64,000 nucleotides of DNA from Limnoglobus roseus (GTDB lineage Bacteria; Planctomycetota; Planctomycetia; Gemmatales; Gemmataceae): positions 6,820,001 through 6,884,000 of the forward strand of contig NZ_CP042425.1 of NCBI RefSeq assembly GCF_008254045.1, given 5' to 3'. The notes beneath the pieces were generated by a model that made no database searches, was not told where the DNA came from, and was given only the letters and a program-made list of their open reading frames with translations. Positions 17,169 through 25,923 of the stretch are shown piece after piece. The position numbers and the translations under genes are program-made. How positions within the stretch are numbered: the stretch's first letter is position 1; each line of letters starts with the position of its first letter.

Positions 17169-20100
17169 ATGGAAGAAATTAATCGCACTCAAATTCAGTC
17201 CCCACCGGACTCCGATAGTACGGTCGCGCAAACGTCCGATCAAATCCGCCACGCGACCGAGTTGCCGAAAGCCGCGTTCTGGGAGCGTTCGGAAGGCGAT
17301 TACGAACTCCGAGAGGAAATCGCCCGTGGCGGCATGGGCGTGGTCCACCGGGCTTACGACCGGCGCTTCGGCCGCGAAGTCGCGATCAAGTCGGTCCACA
17401 CCCACCTCCAACACGACCGGCAGGTCGTTCAGCGGTTCCTCAGCGAAGCGAAGATCACGGCCCGTCTCGAACACCCCGGCGTGCCGCCGATCCACGACCT
17501 CGGCACCCTGCCGGACGGCCGCCCGTTCCTGGCCATGAAGTTGATCCACGGCCGCACGCTGACCGACATTCTGGCCGAGCGGTCGGATCAGGACCTCGGT
17601 TCGCTCCTGGGCACGTTCGAGAAAATTTGCCAGGCGGTCGCGTTCGCCCACCGCCGCGGGATCATCCACCGCGACTTGAAGCCGGCAAACGTCATGGTCG
17701 GCGAGTTCGGCGAAGTGCAGGTCATGGATTGGGGCATCGCCAAGGACCGAAAAGGCGAGGCGGACGACCGCACGGAATTGACAACGGCACGGGAGATCGC
17801 CGCCACAGAGACACAGACGCAAGACGGTACGGTGATCGGCACTCCCGCCTTCATCCCCCCCGAGCAAGCCCGTGGCGAAACCGACGCCGTGACCGAGCGC
17901 AGCGACGTGTTCGGCCTCGGGGCGATCCTGTGCGTGATCCTCACGGGGCAACCCCCGTTCGTCGGCACGGGGGCGTTCAACACGGTCAAGTTGGCCGCCG
18001 CCGGCAACCTTTCGGACGCCTTCACCCGATTGGATCGGTGCGACGCCGACCCCGAGTTGATCTCGCTGGCGAAGCTCTGCTTGACGGCCAAGCCGGAGGA
18101 CCGTCTCGCCGACGGGGAGGAAGTCGCCCACGCCATTGCGGGTTACCGCGCGGGCGTGGAGGAGAAACTCCGGGCGGTCGAAGTTGAAAAGGCGCAGGCG
18201 GCTGTGAAAGCGGCCGAACTCCGCAAGCGGCGACGAATCGCGTACGCTTTGGCCCTGTCCGTGCTCGCGTTCCTCGGCCTCTCGGCGGGCGGCGCGTGGT
18301 GGGCGAATCGACAAGCCACTATCCGGGAGGCCGAGCAGATCGTGCGTGAAGGGGCGACCCGCGGGGCGATCGAATCGGCGTTATCGCAAGCCGACGCGGC
18401 CATCCGTGCCGGCAAGGTCGACGACGCCGACTTGGTTCTGAGCCAGATCGAGCCTCGGTTGGCCGAGCTGAGCGAGAACACTTTTCCGTTGCAATTCGCC
18501 GACCTGCGGCTCGACATCCGCACGGTGCGGGAGTTGGACGCCGCCGCCGACTTGCGCTGGTCGCTTCAGCACAACCGTACGGGGTACGACGAAGAGCGAA
18601 AACTTTATCAGATCGCCTTCGAACGGGCCGGCTTCATTCTCGGCGGCCCTCCGGAATCGTTGGCCGACCGGATTCGCTCGTCACGGATTCGCGACCGTCT
18701 CGTCGCCGGCTTGGACGAGTGGCTCGAAATCGGGCCGGACCAAACGGGCTTGCCGGAACTACTCGCACTGGCTGACCCCGACCCGTTCCGCACGCAAGTT
18801 CGGGCGGCCCTGGCGCGAAAAGACTTGAAGACCGTCCGCACCCTCGTCGCGGGTGTAAATGGCGAAACACTTCCCCCAGCTTTCGCGGCCATCGTGGGCA
18901 GTCGGACGGTTTTGCCCGCCGACGATGCGGAACGCCTCCTCCGGCCGGCTTACGCGGCCCACCGTGACAGTTTCCCCCTCGCGATTTCCCTCGGCGCGGC
19001 TTCCGTGCAACCCCGGTCGGGCACGAGTAGTGAAGGCGCGGTCGGCTACTTCCGGGCGGCGGTGGCCCTCCGGCCTAAAAATCTGCGTGCCCGCTTGATG
19101 CTGATACTGGCATTGAGCACTCGCGGACAGCACGAGGAAGCCGTTCGAGAAGGGAAGGCCGCGGTCGAGTTGGTCCCCGACTCGTTGCGTGCGCTCAACG
19201 CGCTCGCGGCCGCCCATTACCAAGCGGGACAGTTGTCCGAGGCCGAGGCGTCGTACCAGACCGCACTCGAAAAGAGCCCCTCCGGCCCAGCCGCTAACCA
19301 AAAGGTTCCTGAGTTCCGAATGCATGCAGTGAAAACGCTTTCAAAAAACCCGACTGGCCGGCCGGCGAGCGACGCATATCTCGGCCTCGGTGGCATACGG
19401 TTCGACCTCGCCGACTACGCGGGGGCGGCGAGAGCGTATCAGAAGGCACGGGAGATCTCTCCCGACGACACGAGTGCCATCACCTACGAAGGCGACGCAC
19501 TCGACGCGAGCGGCCAACTCGATGCCGCGCTCACATTGTTCCGCACCGCGGCGGCCCAGGCACCGCCCGAGTCGTCGTACCAACAGTACCGGTTGGTGGT
19601 GGCGCTGCGCGACCGTCGTCTGTTCACCGAGGCGGCCGAGCAATCCAAGAAACTCTGGGACTTGCCCATCTTTGTCGCGGAAGAAGTGTTTCCGCTCGCG
19701 GTGGACATTGCGCTCGAGAACCATCAATTTCAGCAGGCCCACGAACAGGCCCAAAAGCAATTGGGACTTGTGCCCCCAACGTCGGTGGCGCGCAAGAAGG
19801 CCGAGGCACTCAACGAATGGACGCAAAACTTGTTATCGCTGTCGCAACTGCCGCCGACCGAGCGTGAGAAAATCCTTCAGAACCAGTCGACCGACAACAT
19901 CATGTCGATCTACCGCCTGGCCGAGTTCTATCGGTACAGTGGTGCGCGGGCGGAAGCCGCCCGCGCGTACCGCATCCTCACGGGGATCACCAGCCGGGTG
20001 GGCGTGCAACTGCCGTCGAAAGTGTTGATTTCCGCCGCCCGCACGACCCTCTCGAAATCCAGCCCGCCGACGGCGGTCGATCGCAAGCGTGCCCTCGAGT

Positions 20101-20360
20101 TCCTGTGGGCCGCGGCCGAAAGTTTGGGCGAAGCGCACAGCCAGGCCGAGACGGTGGAATCACGATTGTCCACGCGCAAGGGGGCGTACTTCCTACGGTC
20201 CGATGGCGACTTTTCCTGCGTGCGCAACGCGCAATTCCTGGGTCAGTTACCGCCGACGGAACAACAGTCGTGGCAACGACTCTGGGCGAAATTCGAATCG
20301 ATCGCAGCGCGGTCGGATCGCGCCGTGCGTGAGGCTCCGCCGGCCCCTCGCGAGCGATGA
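17169..20360 (+). CDS. Membrane-anchored serine/threonine kinase with TPR-rich C-terminus
   Basis: A receptor-like kinase of 1063 residues. The kinase domain (about 45-325) has the glycine-rich loop ARGGMGVVHRAY, ATP Lys74 in VAIKSV, catalytic HRDLKPAN with Asp169, metal-binding D187-W-G in place of DFG, and GTPAFIPPEQARG. A charged helical stretch leads to a single membrane helix (about 357-378, ALALSVLAFLGLSAGG). The remaining ~680 residues outside the membrane are helical with TPR repeats (about 620-900, for example LRALNALAAAHYQAGQLSEA). ATG 17169 was chosen; the in-frame GTG ten codons upstream is equally possible, as neither has a strong ribosome site. Ligand and targets are unknown. 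Confidence 0.88.
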   Translation: MEEINRTQIQSPPDSDSTVAQTSDQIRHATELPKAAFWERSEGDYELREEIARGGMGVVHRAYDRRFGREVAIKSVHTHLQHDRQVVQRFLSEAKITARLEHPGVPPIHDLGTLPDGRPFLAMKLIHGRTLTDILAERSDQDLGSLLGTFEKICQAVAFAHRRGIIHRDLKPANVMVGEFGEVQVMDWGIAKDRKGEADDRTELTTAREIAATETQTQDGTVIGTPAFIPPEQARGETDAVTERSDVFGLGAILCVILTGQPPFVGTGAFNTVKLAAAGNLSDAFTRLDRCDADPELISLAKLCLTAKPEDRLADGEEVAHAIAGYRAGVEEKLRAVEVEKAQAAVKAAELRKRRRIAYALALSVLAFLGLSAGGAWWANRQATIREAEQIVREGATRGAIESALSQADAAIRAGKVDDADLVLSQIEPRLAELSENTFPLQFADLRLDIRTVRELDAAADLRWSLQHNRTGYDEERKLYQIAFERAGFILGGPPESLADRIRSSRIRDRLVAGLDEWLEIGPDQTGLPELLALADPDPFRTQVRAALARKDLKTVRTLVAGVNGETLPPAFAAIVGSRTVLPADDAERLLRPAYAAHRDSFPLAISLGAASVQPRSGTSSEGAVGYFRAAVALRPKNLRARLMLILALSTRGQHEEAVREGKAAVELVPDSLRALNALAAAHYQAGQLSEAEASYQTALEKSPSGPAANQKVPEFRMHAVKTLSKNPTGRPASDAYLGLGGIRFDLADYAGAARAYQKAREISPDDTSAITYEGDALDASGQLDAALTLFRTAAAQAPPESSYQQYRLVVALRDRRLFTEAAEQSKKLWDLPIFVAEEVFPLAVDIALENHQFQQAHEQAQKQLGLVPPTSVARKKAEALNEWTQNLLSLSQLPPTEREKILQNQSTDNIMSIYRLAEFYRYSGARAEAARAYRILTGITSRVGVQLPSKVLISAARTTLSKSSPPTAVDRKRALEFLWAAAESLGEAHSQAETVESRLSTRKGAYFLRSDGDFSCVRNAQFLGQLPPTEQQSWQRLWAKFESIAARSDRAVREAPPAPRER

Positions 20361-20400
20361 AACGGGAATCCGAATCTTCGAATAAAATTCCTGGTGCGAA

Positions 20401-20451
20401 ATCTGGGAATTCCAGATATATTTGAAATTGGTTTGGCGAGCGTTCGCTCGC
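20401..20451 (+). promoter_or_regulatory. Two stem-loops in the leader of the RRM gene
   Basis: ATCTGG/CCAGAT (20401-20406 and 20412-20417, 5-nt loop) and GCGAGCG/CGCTCGC (20436-20442 and 20445-20451, 2-nt centre) lie 60-110 bp upstream of the RRM start in an otherwise AT-richer stretch. They may fold in the 5' untranslated RNA. Leaders of small RRM and cold-shock genes are often thermosensitive or autoregulated, but that role here is inference. Confidence 0.35.
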
Positions 20452-20509
20452 TACCGAAGACGTTGGCCGCGGGCCCCCGCTTCACCAAGTTTTTTGCAGA
20501 GACAATTCG

Positions 20510-20926
20510 ATGGCTAAGAATCTCTATGTCGGCAACATGTCGTTCTCGACGACCGAAGATCAGCTTCGGGAAGTGTTCGCGCAGTACGGTACGGTGACGA
20601 AGGTCCAGTTGATCATGGACCGCGAAACCGGGCGCCCTCGCGGGTTCGCCTTCGTGGAAATGAGCGAAGGTGCGGATCAAGCAATTCAGGCGTTGAACGG
20701 CACTCAACTCGATGGACGGACCCTGACGGTCAACGAAGCCCGTCCCCGTGAAGATCGCGGTGGCGGCGGTGGCGGTGGCGGCGGCGGTGGTGGTCGCGGC
20801 GGCTACGGCGGTGGCGGCGGCGGTCGTGGTGGCTACGGCGGTGGCGGCGGCGGTCGTGGTGGCTACGGCGGTGGCGGCGGCGGCGGTGGTCGCGGCGGCT
20901 ACGGCGGTGGCGGCGGCGGCTACTAA
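20510..20926 (+). CDS. RRM RNA-binding protein with glycine-rich RGG/GGYGG tail
   Basis: A 138-residue single-stranded RNA-binding protein. One RRM spans residues 3-80, with RNP2 LYVGNM (5-10) and RNP1 RGFAFVEM (44-51) carrying the aromatic residues that stack on RNA. Residues about 84-138 are almost pure Gly with regularly spaced Arg and Tyr (RGGYGGGGGG units), resembling cyanobacterial Rbp proteins and eukaryotic glycine-rich RNA-binding proteins linked to cold response. The tail is likely disordered. The gene stands alone between a structured leader and a terminator at 20948. Probable roles are RNA chaperone or mRNA stability; targets are unknown. Confidence 0.93.
   Translation: MAKNLYVGNMSFSTTEDQLREVFAQYGTVTKVQLIMDRETGRPRGFAFVEMSEGADQAIQALNGTQLDGRTLTVNEARPREDRGGGGGGGGGGGGRGGYGGGGGGRGGYGGGGGGRGGYGGGGGGGGRGGYGGGGGGY
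20758..20922 (+). repeat. Coding tandem repeat, glycine-rich tail
   Basis: Imperfect direct repeats of about 30-33 bp (each encoding GGRGGYGGGGG-like units) lie inside the RRM gene. Because the units are near identical in DNA, copy number can change by slippage without breaking the frame. Confidence 0.8.
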
Positions 20927-20947
20927 GTCCTAACAGAAGCAACCAAA

Positions 20948-20982
20948 GCCTCGGCGGTCCTTCGCCGAGGCCTCTTCATTTT
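20948..20982 (+). terminator. Intrinsic terminator of the RRM gene
   Basis: GCCTCGGCG (20948-20956) and CGCCGAGGC (20963-20971) form a 9-bp GC-rich stem with a 6-nt loop, followed by a T-rich tail (TCTTCATTTT). It lies 22 bp past the stop codon. Confidence 0.8.
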
Positions 20983-21006
20983 CAGACACGTCCCCGCCGA
21001 ACTGAG

Positions 21007-22923
21007 ATGCGAGCAATGGCCCTGCGAATGTCACTCCGAACACTCTGTCTCGCTTCTCTCACAATCTCGGCTCTGGAATTCTGTTCCTTCTCGCGGGCAG
21101 CGGATCCGGTGAACTTCGAGACGGTTCGCACGTTCTTGTCCGGCTACTGCGTCAAGTGCCACGGGGAGAAGGTCCAAAAGGGCGGCTTGAATCTGGTTCC
21201 GTTCGCGGACGAAAAGAGCGTCCTCAAGCAACGGAAAGTCTGGCGGTCCGTCGCCGAACAGTTGATCACCAAGGAGATGCCGCCGGAACGCGAGAAGCAG
21301 CCCGCCGAAGACGACCGTGCGGCCGTGGCCAAGTGGGTCGGCCAAACCCTCGACGCGGCCGACGAGAGGGACCGCAAGCATCCCGATCCAGGGCGAGCGG
21401 TCGTCCGCCGCCTGACGGCCGGCGAGTACAACCGCACGGTGCGCGACCTGTTTGCCGTGAACTTCGACGTGGCCGGGGCCGTGGGCCTGCCCGACGACAC
21501 GGTGGGCGAGTCGTTCAACAACCTCGCGGCCGCGCTGAACTTCTCCGACACGCTGATGGAGAAATACTTCACGGCCGCGGACCTGATCATCGAGCGTCTT
21601 GACGCACCGCCGGCGAAAGGGCCAAAGCTCAAGCCGGGCGAGTTGCCGCCGCTACTGGCGAAAGTCTTCAAACCGGGTGACGTGAAGGGGAGCGTCGAAC
21701 GCCTCCTCCGCCGAGCGTACCGTCGGCCCATAGACGTGAAGGAAGTCAGCCGCCTGTTGGCGCTGCACGACCAAGCGGCCCCGAACGCGGCGAAAGCCGA
21801 GGATGGGCTCAAGCTCGTCGTCAAGGCAGTCCTCGTCTCGCCGCACTTCCTATTGCGCGTCGAGCGCGACCGACCGAACGCCGACTCGCCGTACCCGGTG
21901 AACGACCACGAACTCGCCGTGCGGCTCTCGTACTTCCTCTGGTCGAGCATGCCCGACGACGAACTCGCGAGCCTCGCGGACCAGGGCAAACTTCGGCAGG
22001 CGGACGTTTACGACGCCCAGGTGAAGCGAATGCTCGCAGACCCGAAGGCGAAGGCGCTGACCGAGACGTTCGCGGAACAATGGCTGCTGTTCAAGAAACT
22101 GCCGGACGCGCGGCCGACCACGGAGTTCTACCCGACGTTCACGCCGAAATTGCGGCAGGCGATGCACGACGAGGCGGCCACGTTCTTCGACAAACTCCGC
22201 ACCGAGGACGCGCCGATCACGGACCTACTCGCCGCCGACTACGCCTACCTCAACGCCGACCTCGCGAAGCACTACGGCATCCCGAACGTGACCGGCCCCG
22301 AGTTTCGGAAGGTTCCACTGACCGACCCGAACCGCGGCGGCCTCCTCGGCATGGGGGCCGTGCTGGCCCTGACGTCGCACACCAACCGGACGAGTCCCAC
22401 GCTCCGCGGGAAGTACGTCCTCGACGTGATCCTCGGCACACCGCCCCCGCCGCCCCCGCCGGGCGTGAGCCAGATTGACGAAGCGAAGGCCGGCAAGGCG
22501 GCGAAGAACTTCCGCGAGCAACTCGCCCTGCACGCCTCGCAAGCGAGTTGTGGCGGCTGCCACGCGAAGATCGACCCGCTGGGGTTCGGCCTCGAAAACT
22601 TCGACGCCATCGGCCGCTGGCGGAATTCGGGCAAGGACATTGACGCCACCGGCAAGTTGCCCGGCGGCGACGCTTTCAACGGGCCGAAGGAACTGAAGGC
22701 TGTCTTGCTGAAACGGAAGGGCCGGTTCGTGGAGAACGTGACCGAGAAGATGCTCACCTTCGCGCTCGGCCGCGAGTTGCACGCGACGGATGACGCAACC
22801 GTGAAGGCAATCACGGCCGACCTGGAGAAGACCGGCTTCAAGTTCTCCGTGCTGGTCGGCGACATCGCGAAATCGTACCCGTTTCAGCACCGGCGGAACA
22901 CGAAGCCGGGCGACGGAGAATAA
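21007..22923 (+). CDS. DUF1587/1595/1592/1588/1585 planctomycete cytochrome protein
   Basis: A 638-residue exported protein. The signal peptide ends near SRAADP. A PSCyt1-like heme site C48-V-K-C51-H52 is followed by KVQKGGLNL and KEMPPEREKQP. DUF1587 (PGRAVVRRLTAGEYNRTVRDL), DUF1595, DUF1592 (VNDHELAVRLSYFLWSSMPDD), DUF1588 (RGGLLGMGAVLALTSHTNRT, RGKYVLDVILGTPPPPPP) and DUF1585 occur in the canonical order. A second CxxCH, C515-G-G-C518-H519, precedes AKIDPLGFGLENFDAIG, so two hemes may be bound. Its usual partner, a DUF1552 protein, follows. The family is presumed to act in extracytoplasmic redox reactions; no substrate is known. Confidence 0.9.
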   Translation: MRAMALRMSLRTLCLASLTISALEFCSFSRAADPVNFETVRTFLSGYCVKCHGEKVQKGGLNLVPFADEKSVLKQRKVWRSVAEQLITKEMPPEREKQPAEDDRAAVAKWVGQTLDAADERDRKHPDPGRAVVRRLTAGEYNRTVRDLFAVNFDVAGAVGLPDDTVGESFNNLAAALNFSDTLMEKYFTAADLIIERLDAPPAKGPKLKPGELPPLLAKVFKPGDVKGSVERLLRRAYRRPIDVKEVSRLLALHDQAAPNAAKAEDGLKLVVKAVLVSPHFLLRVERDRPNADSPYPVNDHELAVRLSYFLWSSMPDDELASLADQGKLRQADVYDAQVKRMLADPKAKALTETFAEQWLLFKKLPDARPTTEFYPTFTPKLRQAMHDEAATFFDKLRTEDAPITDLLAADYAYLNADLAKHYGIPNVTGPEFRKVPLTDPNRGGLLGMGAVLALTSHTNRTSPTLRGKYVLDVILGTPPPPPPPGVSQIDEAKAGKAAKNFREQLALHASQASCGGCHAKIDPLGFGLENFDAIGRWRNSGKDIDATGKLPGGDAFNGPKELKAVLLKRKGRFVENVTEKMLTFALGRELHATDDATVKAITADLEKTGFKFSVLVGDIAKSYPFQHRRNTKPGDGE

Positions 22924-23008
22924 CCCACCTTAGAGGCGGATGCTTTTCGCCCGCCGATCTGTTAAACTTCTGGTACCGCACGCCGCCGACTTCACCTCGG
23001 AGCCGAGA

Positions 23009-24460
23009 ATGCCCACCGTCCACCGCCACCCGCAGACTCGTCGGGCGTTCCTACGCGGAACCGGGGCCGTCGTGGCACTGCCGTTCCTGGAGCAACTCCT
23101 GCCGGCCGCCACACCGGCGGGCGCGGGCAAGCCGCCGCTGCGGTTCGGCATCTTCACGGTGACGGGCGGGACCGTACTCGAATCGTGGAAGCCGAAGGAC
23201 GTGGGGCCGCTCGGCAAGTTGCCCTCCATCCTCCGGCCGCTGGAGTTCGCCAAGAACGACATGCTGGTGCTGTCCGGCCTGTCCCACCACGGGCGAAGCG
23301 AAGGTCTGAACGCGCACGAACACTGCGCCCTCATGCACCTGACCGGCTCGGAGGTCGTCAAGAAGGTCGACGGCAAGATGATTTCGGCCCCGTCGGTCGA
23401 TCAGGTCGCAGCCCGCGCCGTCGGCGACCAGACGTTTCTGCCGTCGCTCGAAATGGGGCTGAGCAATCAGGAGACGAAGTACTCCTTCCGCGCAGCCGAC
23501 GCCCCCCTGCCCTACGAGGGTAACCCTCGCCTCGTCTTCGAGCGGATGTTCCGCGGCCGCACCCCGGTTGTGCCGAACTGGCAGAATCGGGCCAAGCCTT
23601 CGCGCTCGACCTCGCGGGTCGGCACCGGCAAACCGAACCTCGACCGCAGTGTCCTCGATTTGGTCCGCGAGGAGGCCAACGATCTGCGGCGAGACCTGGG
23701 TGCGGGCGACCGCCAGCGGTTGGAGCAATATCTGGAAGGCGTGCGCTCCATCGAGCGGCGGATTGAGTTCATCGAACACCGTCAGCGGCAGGAAGCGGCC
23801 GACGCCAAGAACCCCGGGCCGTCGAAACTCGTTCAGCCGTCGGGCTTGCCGAAGGAGAACGTGCCGATCTGGCAGATTACCAACCCCGTCCACCGCGACC
23901 CGGAGTACCACGAGAGTTACACCCGGCTGATGTGCGATCTGATGGTGCTCGCGTTCCAGACCGACACAACGCGCGTGGCCACCTTCGCCTGCGGCAGCGA
24001 CGAGGCGAGCTTCCCCGGCGTCGTCACCGTCGGCTACGAGACGCACTGCCACACGCTCGAACACCAGGGCAACGCAGGCCGCGTCGAAGACGCCGACCCG
24101 ATCTCGCGCGAAGCCCTGCGGCAGATTCACGCCTGGTACACGCGACTGTTCGCCGAGATGGTCCGGACCATGAAGGGCATCGACGAGGGCGGCAGTTCGC
24201 TACTCGACAATTCGATGCTCCTCTACACGTCCTACATGGCCGACGGCGGTCACGGCACGCAAGACTATCCGGCCGTGCTGGTCGGCAAGGCGGCCGGCAC
24301 GCTCCAAACGGGCCGCCACCTCGCGTTCGCCGCGAAGACGCCGGTTTCGAATCTTTATTCGGAAGTCCTCGACCGCATTGGCGCGAAGCACGCCAAGTTC
24401 GGTGAGAACCTGACGAGCCGCCACCGGCAGTACGGCGGCAAACTGCCCGGCCTCGTGTAA
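23009..24460 (+). CDS. DUF1552 domain-containing protein
   Basis: A 483-residue exported protein. The N-terminus (QTRRAFLRGTGAVVALPF) is a twin-arginine-type signal, which fixes the start at ATG 23009 rather than the in-frame ATG 69 bp upstream. Family signatures include LSGLSHHGRSEG, HEHCALMHLTG, SLEMGLSNQETKYSF, RTPVVPNWQNRAKPSR-like spacing and SSLLDNSMLLYTSYMADGGH. DUF1552 proteins almost always follow DUF1592-type cytochromes in planctomycetes, as here with 85 bp between. Like DUF1501, it is thought to share the phosphatase/sulfatase-like fold, but the catalytic role is unestablished. Confidence 0.88.
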   Translation: MPTVHRHPQTRRAFLRGTGAVVALPFLEQLLPAATPAGAGKPPLRFGIFTVTGGTVLESWKPKDVGPLGKLPSILRPLEFAKNDMLVLSGLSHHGRSEGLNAHEHCALMHLTGSEVVKKVDGKMISAPSVDQVAARAVGDQTFLPSLEMGLSNQETKYSFRAADAPLPYEGNPRLVFERMFRGRTPVVPNWQNRAKPSRSTSRVGTGKPNLDRSVLDLVREEANDLRRDLGAGDRQRLEQYLEGVRSIERRIEFIEHRQRQEAADAKNPGPSKLVQPSGLPKENVPIWQITNPVHRDPEYHESYTRLMCDLMVLAFQTDTTRVATFACGSDEASFPGVVTVGYETHCHTLEHQGNAGRVEDADPISREALRQIHAWYTRLFAEMVRTMKGIDEGGSSLLDNSMLLYTSYMADGGHGTQDYPAVLVGKAAGTLQTGRHLAFAAKTPVSNLYSEVLDRIGAKHAKFGENLTSRHRQYGGKLPGLV

Positions 24461-24488
24461 CCGCGATTTCAAGCCCTCGGAACTCGGC

Positions 24489-25364
24489 ATGGCAACGTCC
24501 CTCTTTATCGCCGTCGGCCTCGACGGGTTGCGGATGCGCTCGACCGACGGGCGAACGTGGACCGACGCGCAGACCGGCAAGGAGGGCGAATCGTACCGGG
24601 CGGCCGCCTTCGGCAACGGCCTGTGCGTGGCCGTCGGCAGTTACGGCGGCGACAACATCCTCGCGGCCACGGCCGACGGCAAGACCTGGAAGACCGGCAA
24701 GCATGAGGCGAAGTACGTCAAGTACTTCCGCGGTCTGACCCACGGGGACGGGCAGTTCGTCGCCCTCGGCGGCGATCCGGGTTCCGTCGGGAGTTCGAAG
24801 CCGTTCGTCATGTTCTCGAAGGACGGCCTGACGTGGGACGGCCCGCACGACGTGCCCGGCAAGCACATCCTCCGTCGGGCGGCGTGGGGCGGCGGGCGGT
24901 TCGTGGCCGTCGGCGACCGCGGCCGGCGGGCGACTTCGACCGACGGCAAGGCGTGGCAGGACGCCCCCGAAACGAAGGCCATCGACACGCTCGTGGACGT
25001 GACCTTCGGAAACGAGTTGTTCGTCGGCGTCGGCTTGCACGGCCTGCGGATGGCGAGCCACGACGGGCTGAAGTGGACCGCCCGACAGACCGGCGAAGAG
25101 GGCGAACACCTGAACAGTATCGTCTTCGCCAACGGGAAGTTCATTGCCGTGGGAACCGGCGCGACGTACACCTCGGCCGATGGCGAGAAATGGGAACGAG
25201 CGGTGAACGAGAACGCACCGCAGGTCGTAACACACGCAGGAAGCGTCTTCATCGGGGCGGCGTGGAAGGGGCGGTTACTCGCCTCGTCCGACGGTGTGAG
25301 TTGGAAGGAAACACACAAGGCCGACCGGCACGTTCTGGCGGTGGCCGCCGGCACGGTCGGTTGA
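24489..25364 (+). CDS. Beta-propeller protein with BNR/Ycf48-like repeats
   Basis: A 291-residue protein built of about six to seven repeats of the form F(I/V)AVG..G..R.STDG..W (for example FVAVGDRGRRATSTDGKAW and FIAVGTGATYTSADGEKW). The pattern is that of Asp-box/Ycf48-type seven-bladed propellers. There is no signal peptide with this start, so it appears cytoplasmic, unlike the two exported genes just upstream. It begins 28 bp after the DUF1552 gene and ends 27 bp before hpt, so it may be co-transcribed with either. It is not a sialidase: the catalytic residues of that family are not evident. Function unknown. Confidence 0.75.
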   Translation: MATSLFIAVGLDGLRMRSTDGRTWTDAQTGKEGESYRAAAFGNGLCVAVGSYGGDNILAATADGKTWKTGKHEAKYVKYFRGLTHGDGQFVALGGDPGSVGSSKPFVMFSKDGLTWDGPHDVPGKHILRRAAWGGGRFVAVGDRGRRATSTDGKAWQDAPETKAIDTLVDVTFGNELFVGVGLHGLRMASHDGLKWTARQTGEEGEHLNSIVFANGKFIAVGTGATYTSADGEKWERAVNENAPQVVTHAGSVFIGAAWKGRLLASSDGVSWKETHKADRHVLAVAAGTVG

Positions 25365-25391
25365 CGGAACCGTTCTCACGGGACGCGACGC

Positions 25392-25919
25392 ATGGAAATC
25401 TTGATCCCGGCCGACCGCATCCGCGAGCGGGTCGATGAACTCGGGGCCGAAATCGCCACCGACTTCGACGGCCGACCGATCACCGTCGTCGGCGTGCTGA
25501 CCGGCTGCCTGATCTTCCTCGCCGACCTGATCCGCCGCCTCAGCCACCCCACACAGGTCGCGCTCCTCCAGGCGTCGAGCTACCGCGGCACGGCCACTAC
25601 CGCGGGGCGTCTCGACATCCACGACGAGTTGCTACCCGACCTCACGGGGCACCACGTCCTCGTGCTGGACGACATCCTCGACACCGGCCAGACGATCTCG
25701 CGCATCGTGGACCACCTGAAAGCGAAGGGGGCGGCCTCGGTGCGGACGTGTGTTCTCTTGCGGAAGATCGGCCGCCAACAGGTCGCGTTCGAGCCGGACT
25801 ACGCGGGGTTTCCGATCCCGGACAAGTTCGTGGTCGGCTACGGCCTGGACTTCAACGGTCTCTACCGGCACCTTCCCTTCATCGCGGTTCTGCCCGAACT
25901 GCCGGCGACCGAGGCGTAA
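25392..25919 (+). CDS. hpt: Hypoxanthine phosphoribosyltransferase
   Basis: A 175-residue purine-salvage enzyme converting hypoxanthine (and guanine) with PRPP to IMP (GMP). The PRPP-binding loop VLVLDDILDTGQTIS (about residues 93-107) is canonical, and the N-terminal PRTase segment VVGVLTGCLIFLADLIRRL and the C-terminal PDKFVVGYGLDFNGLYRHLPFI are typical of HPRT. Length matches the family. It sits in a same-strand run, with a glycosyltransferase starting 4 bp after its stop, so they are probably co-transcribed though functionally unrelated. Confidence 0.93.
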   Translation: MEILIPADRIRERVDELGAEIATDFDGRPITVVGVLTGCLIFLADLIRRLSHPTQVALLQASSYRGTATTAGRLDIHDELLPDLTGHHVLVLDDILDTGQTISRIVDHLKAKGAASVRTCVLLRKIGRQQVAFEPDYAGFPIPDKFVVGYGLDFNGLYRHLPFIAVLPELPATEA

Positions 25920-25923
25920 CGGC

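Noticed and set aside
20758..20922. Possible CRISPR-like array of direct repeats
   Set aside because: The repeats are in frame inside the RRM gene and encode a glycine-rich tail; there are no unique spacers.
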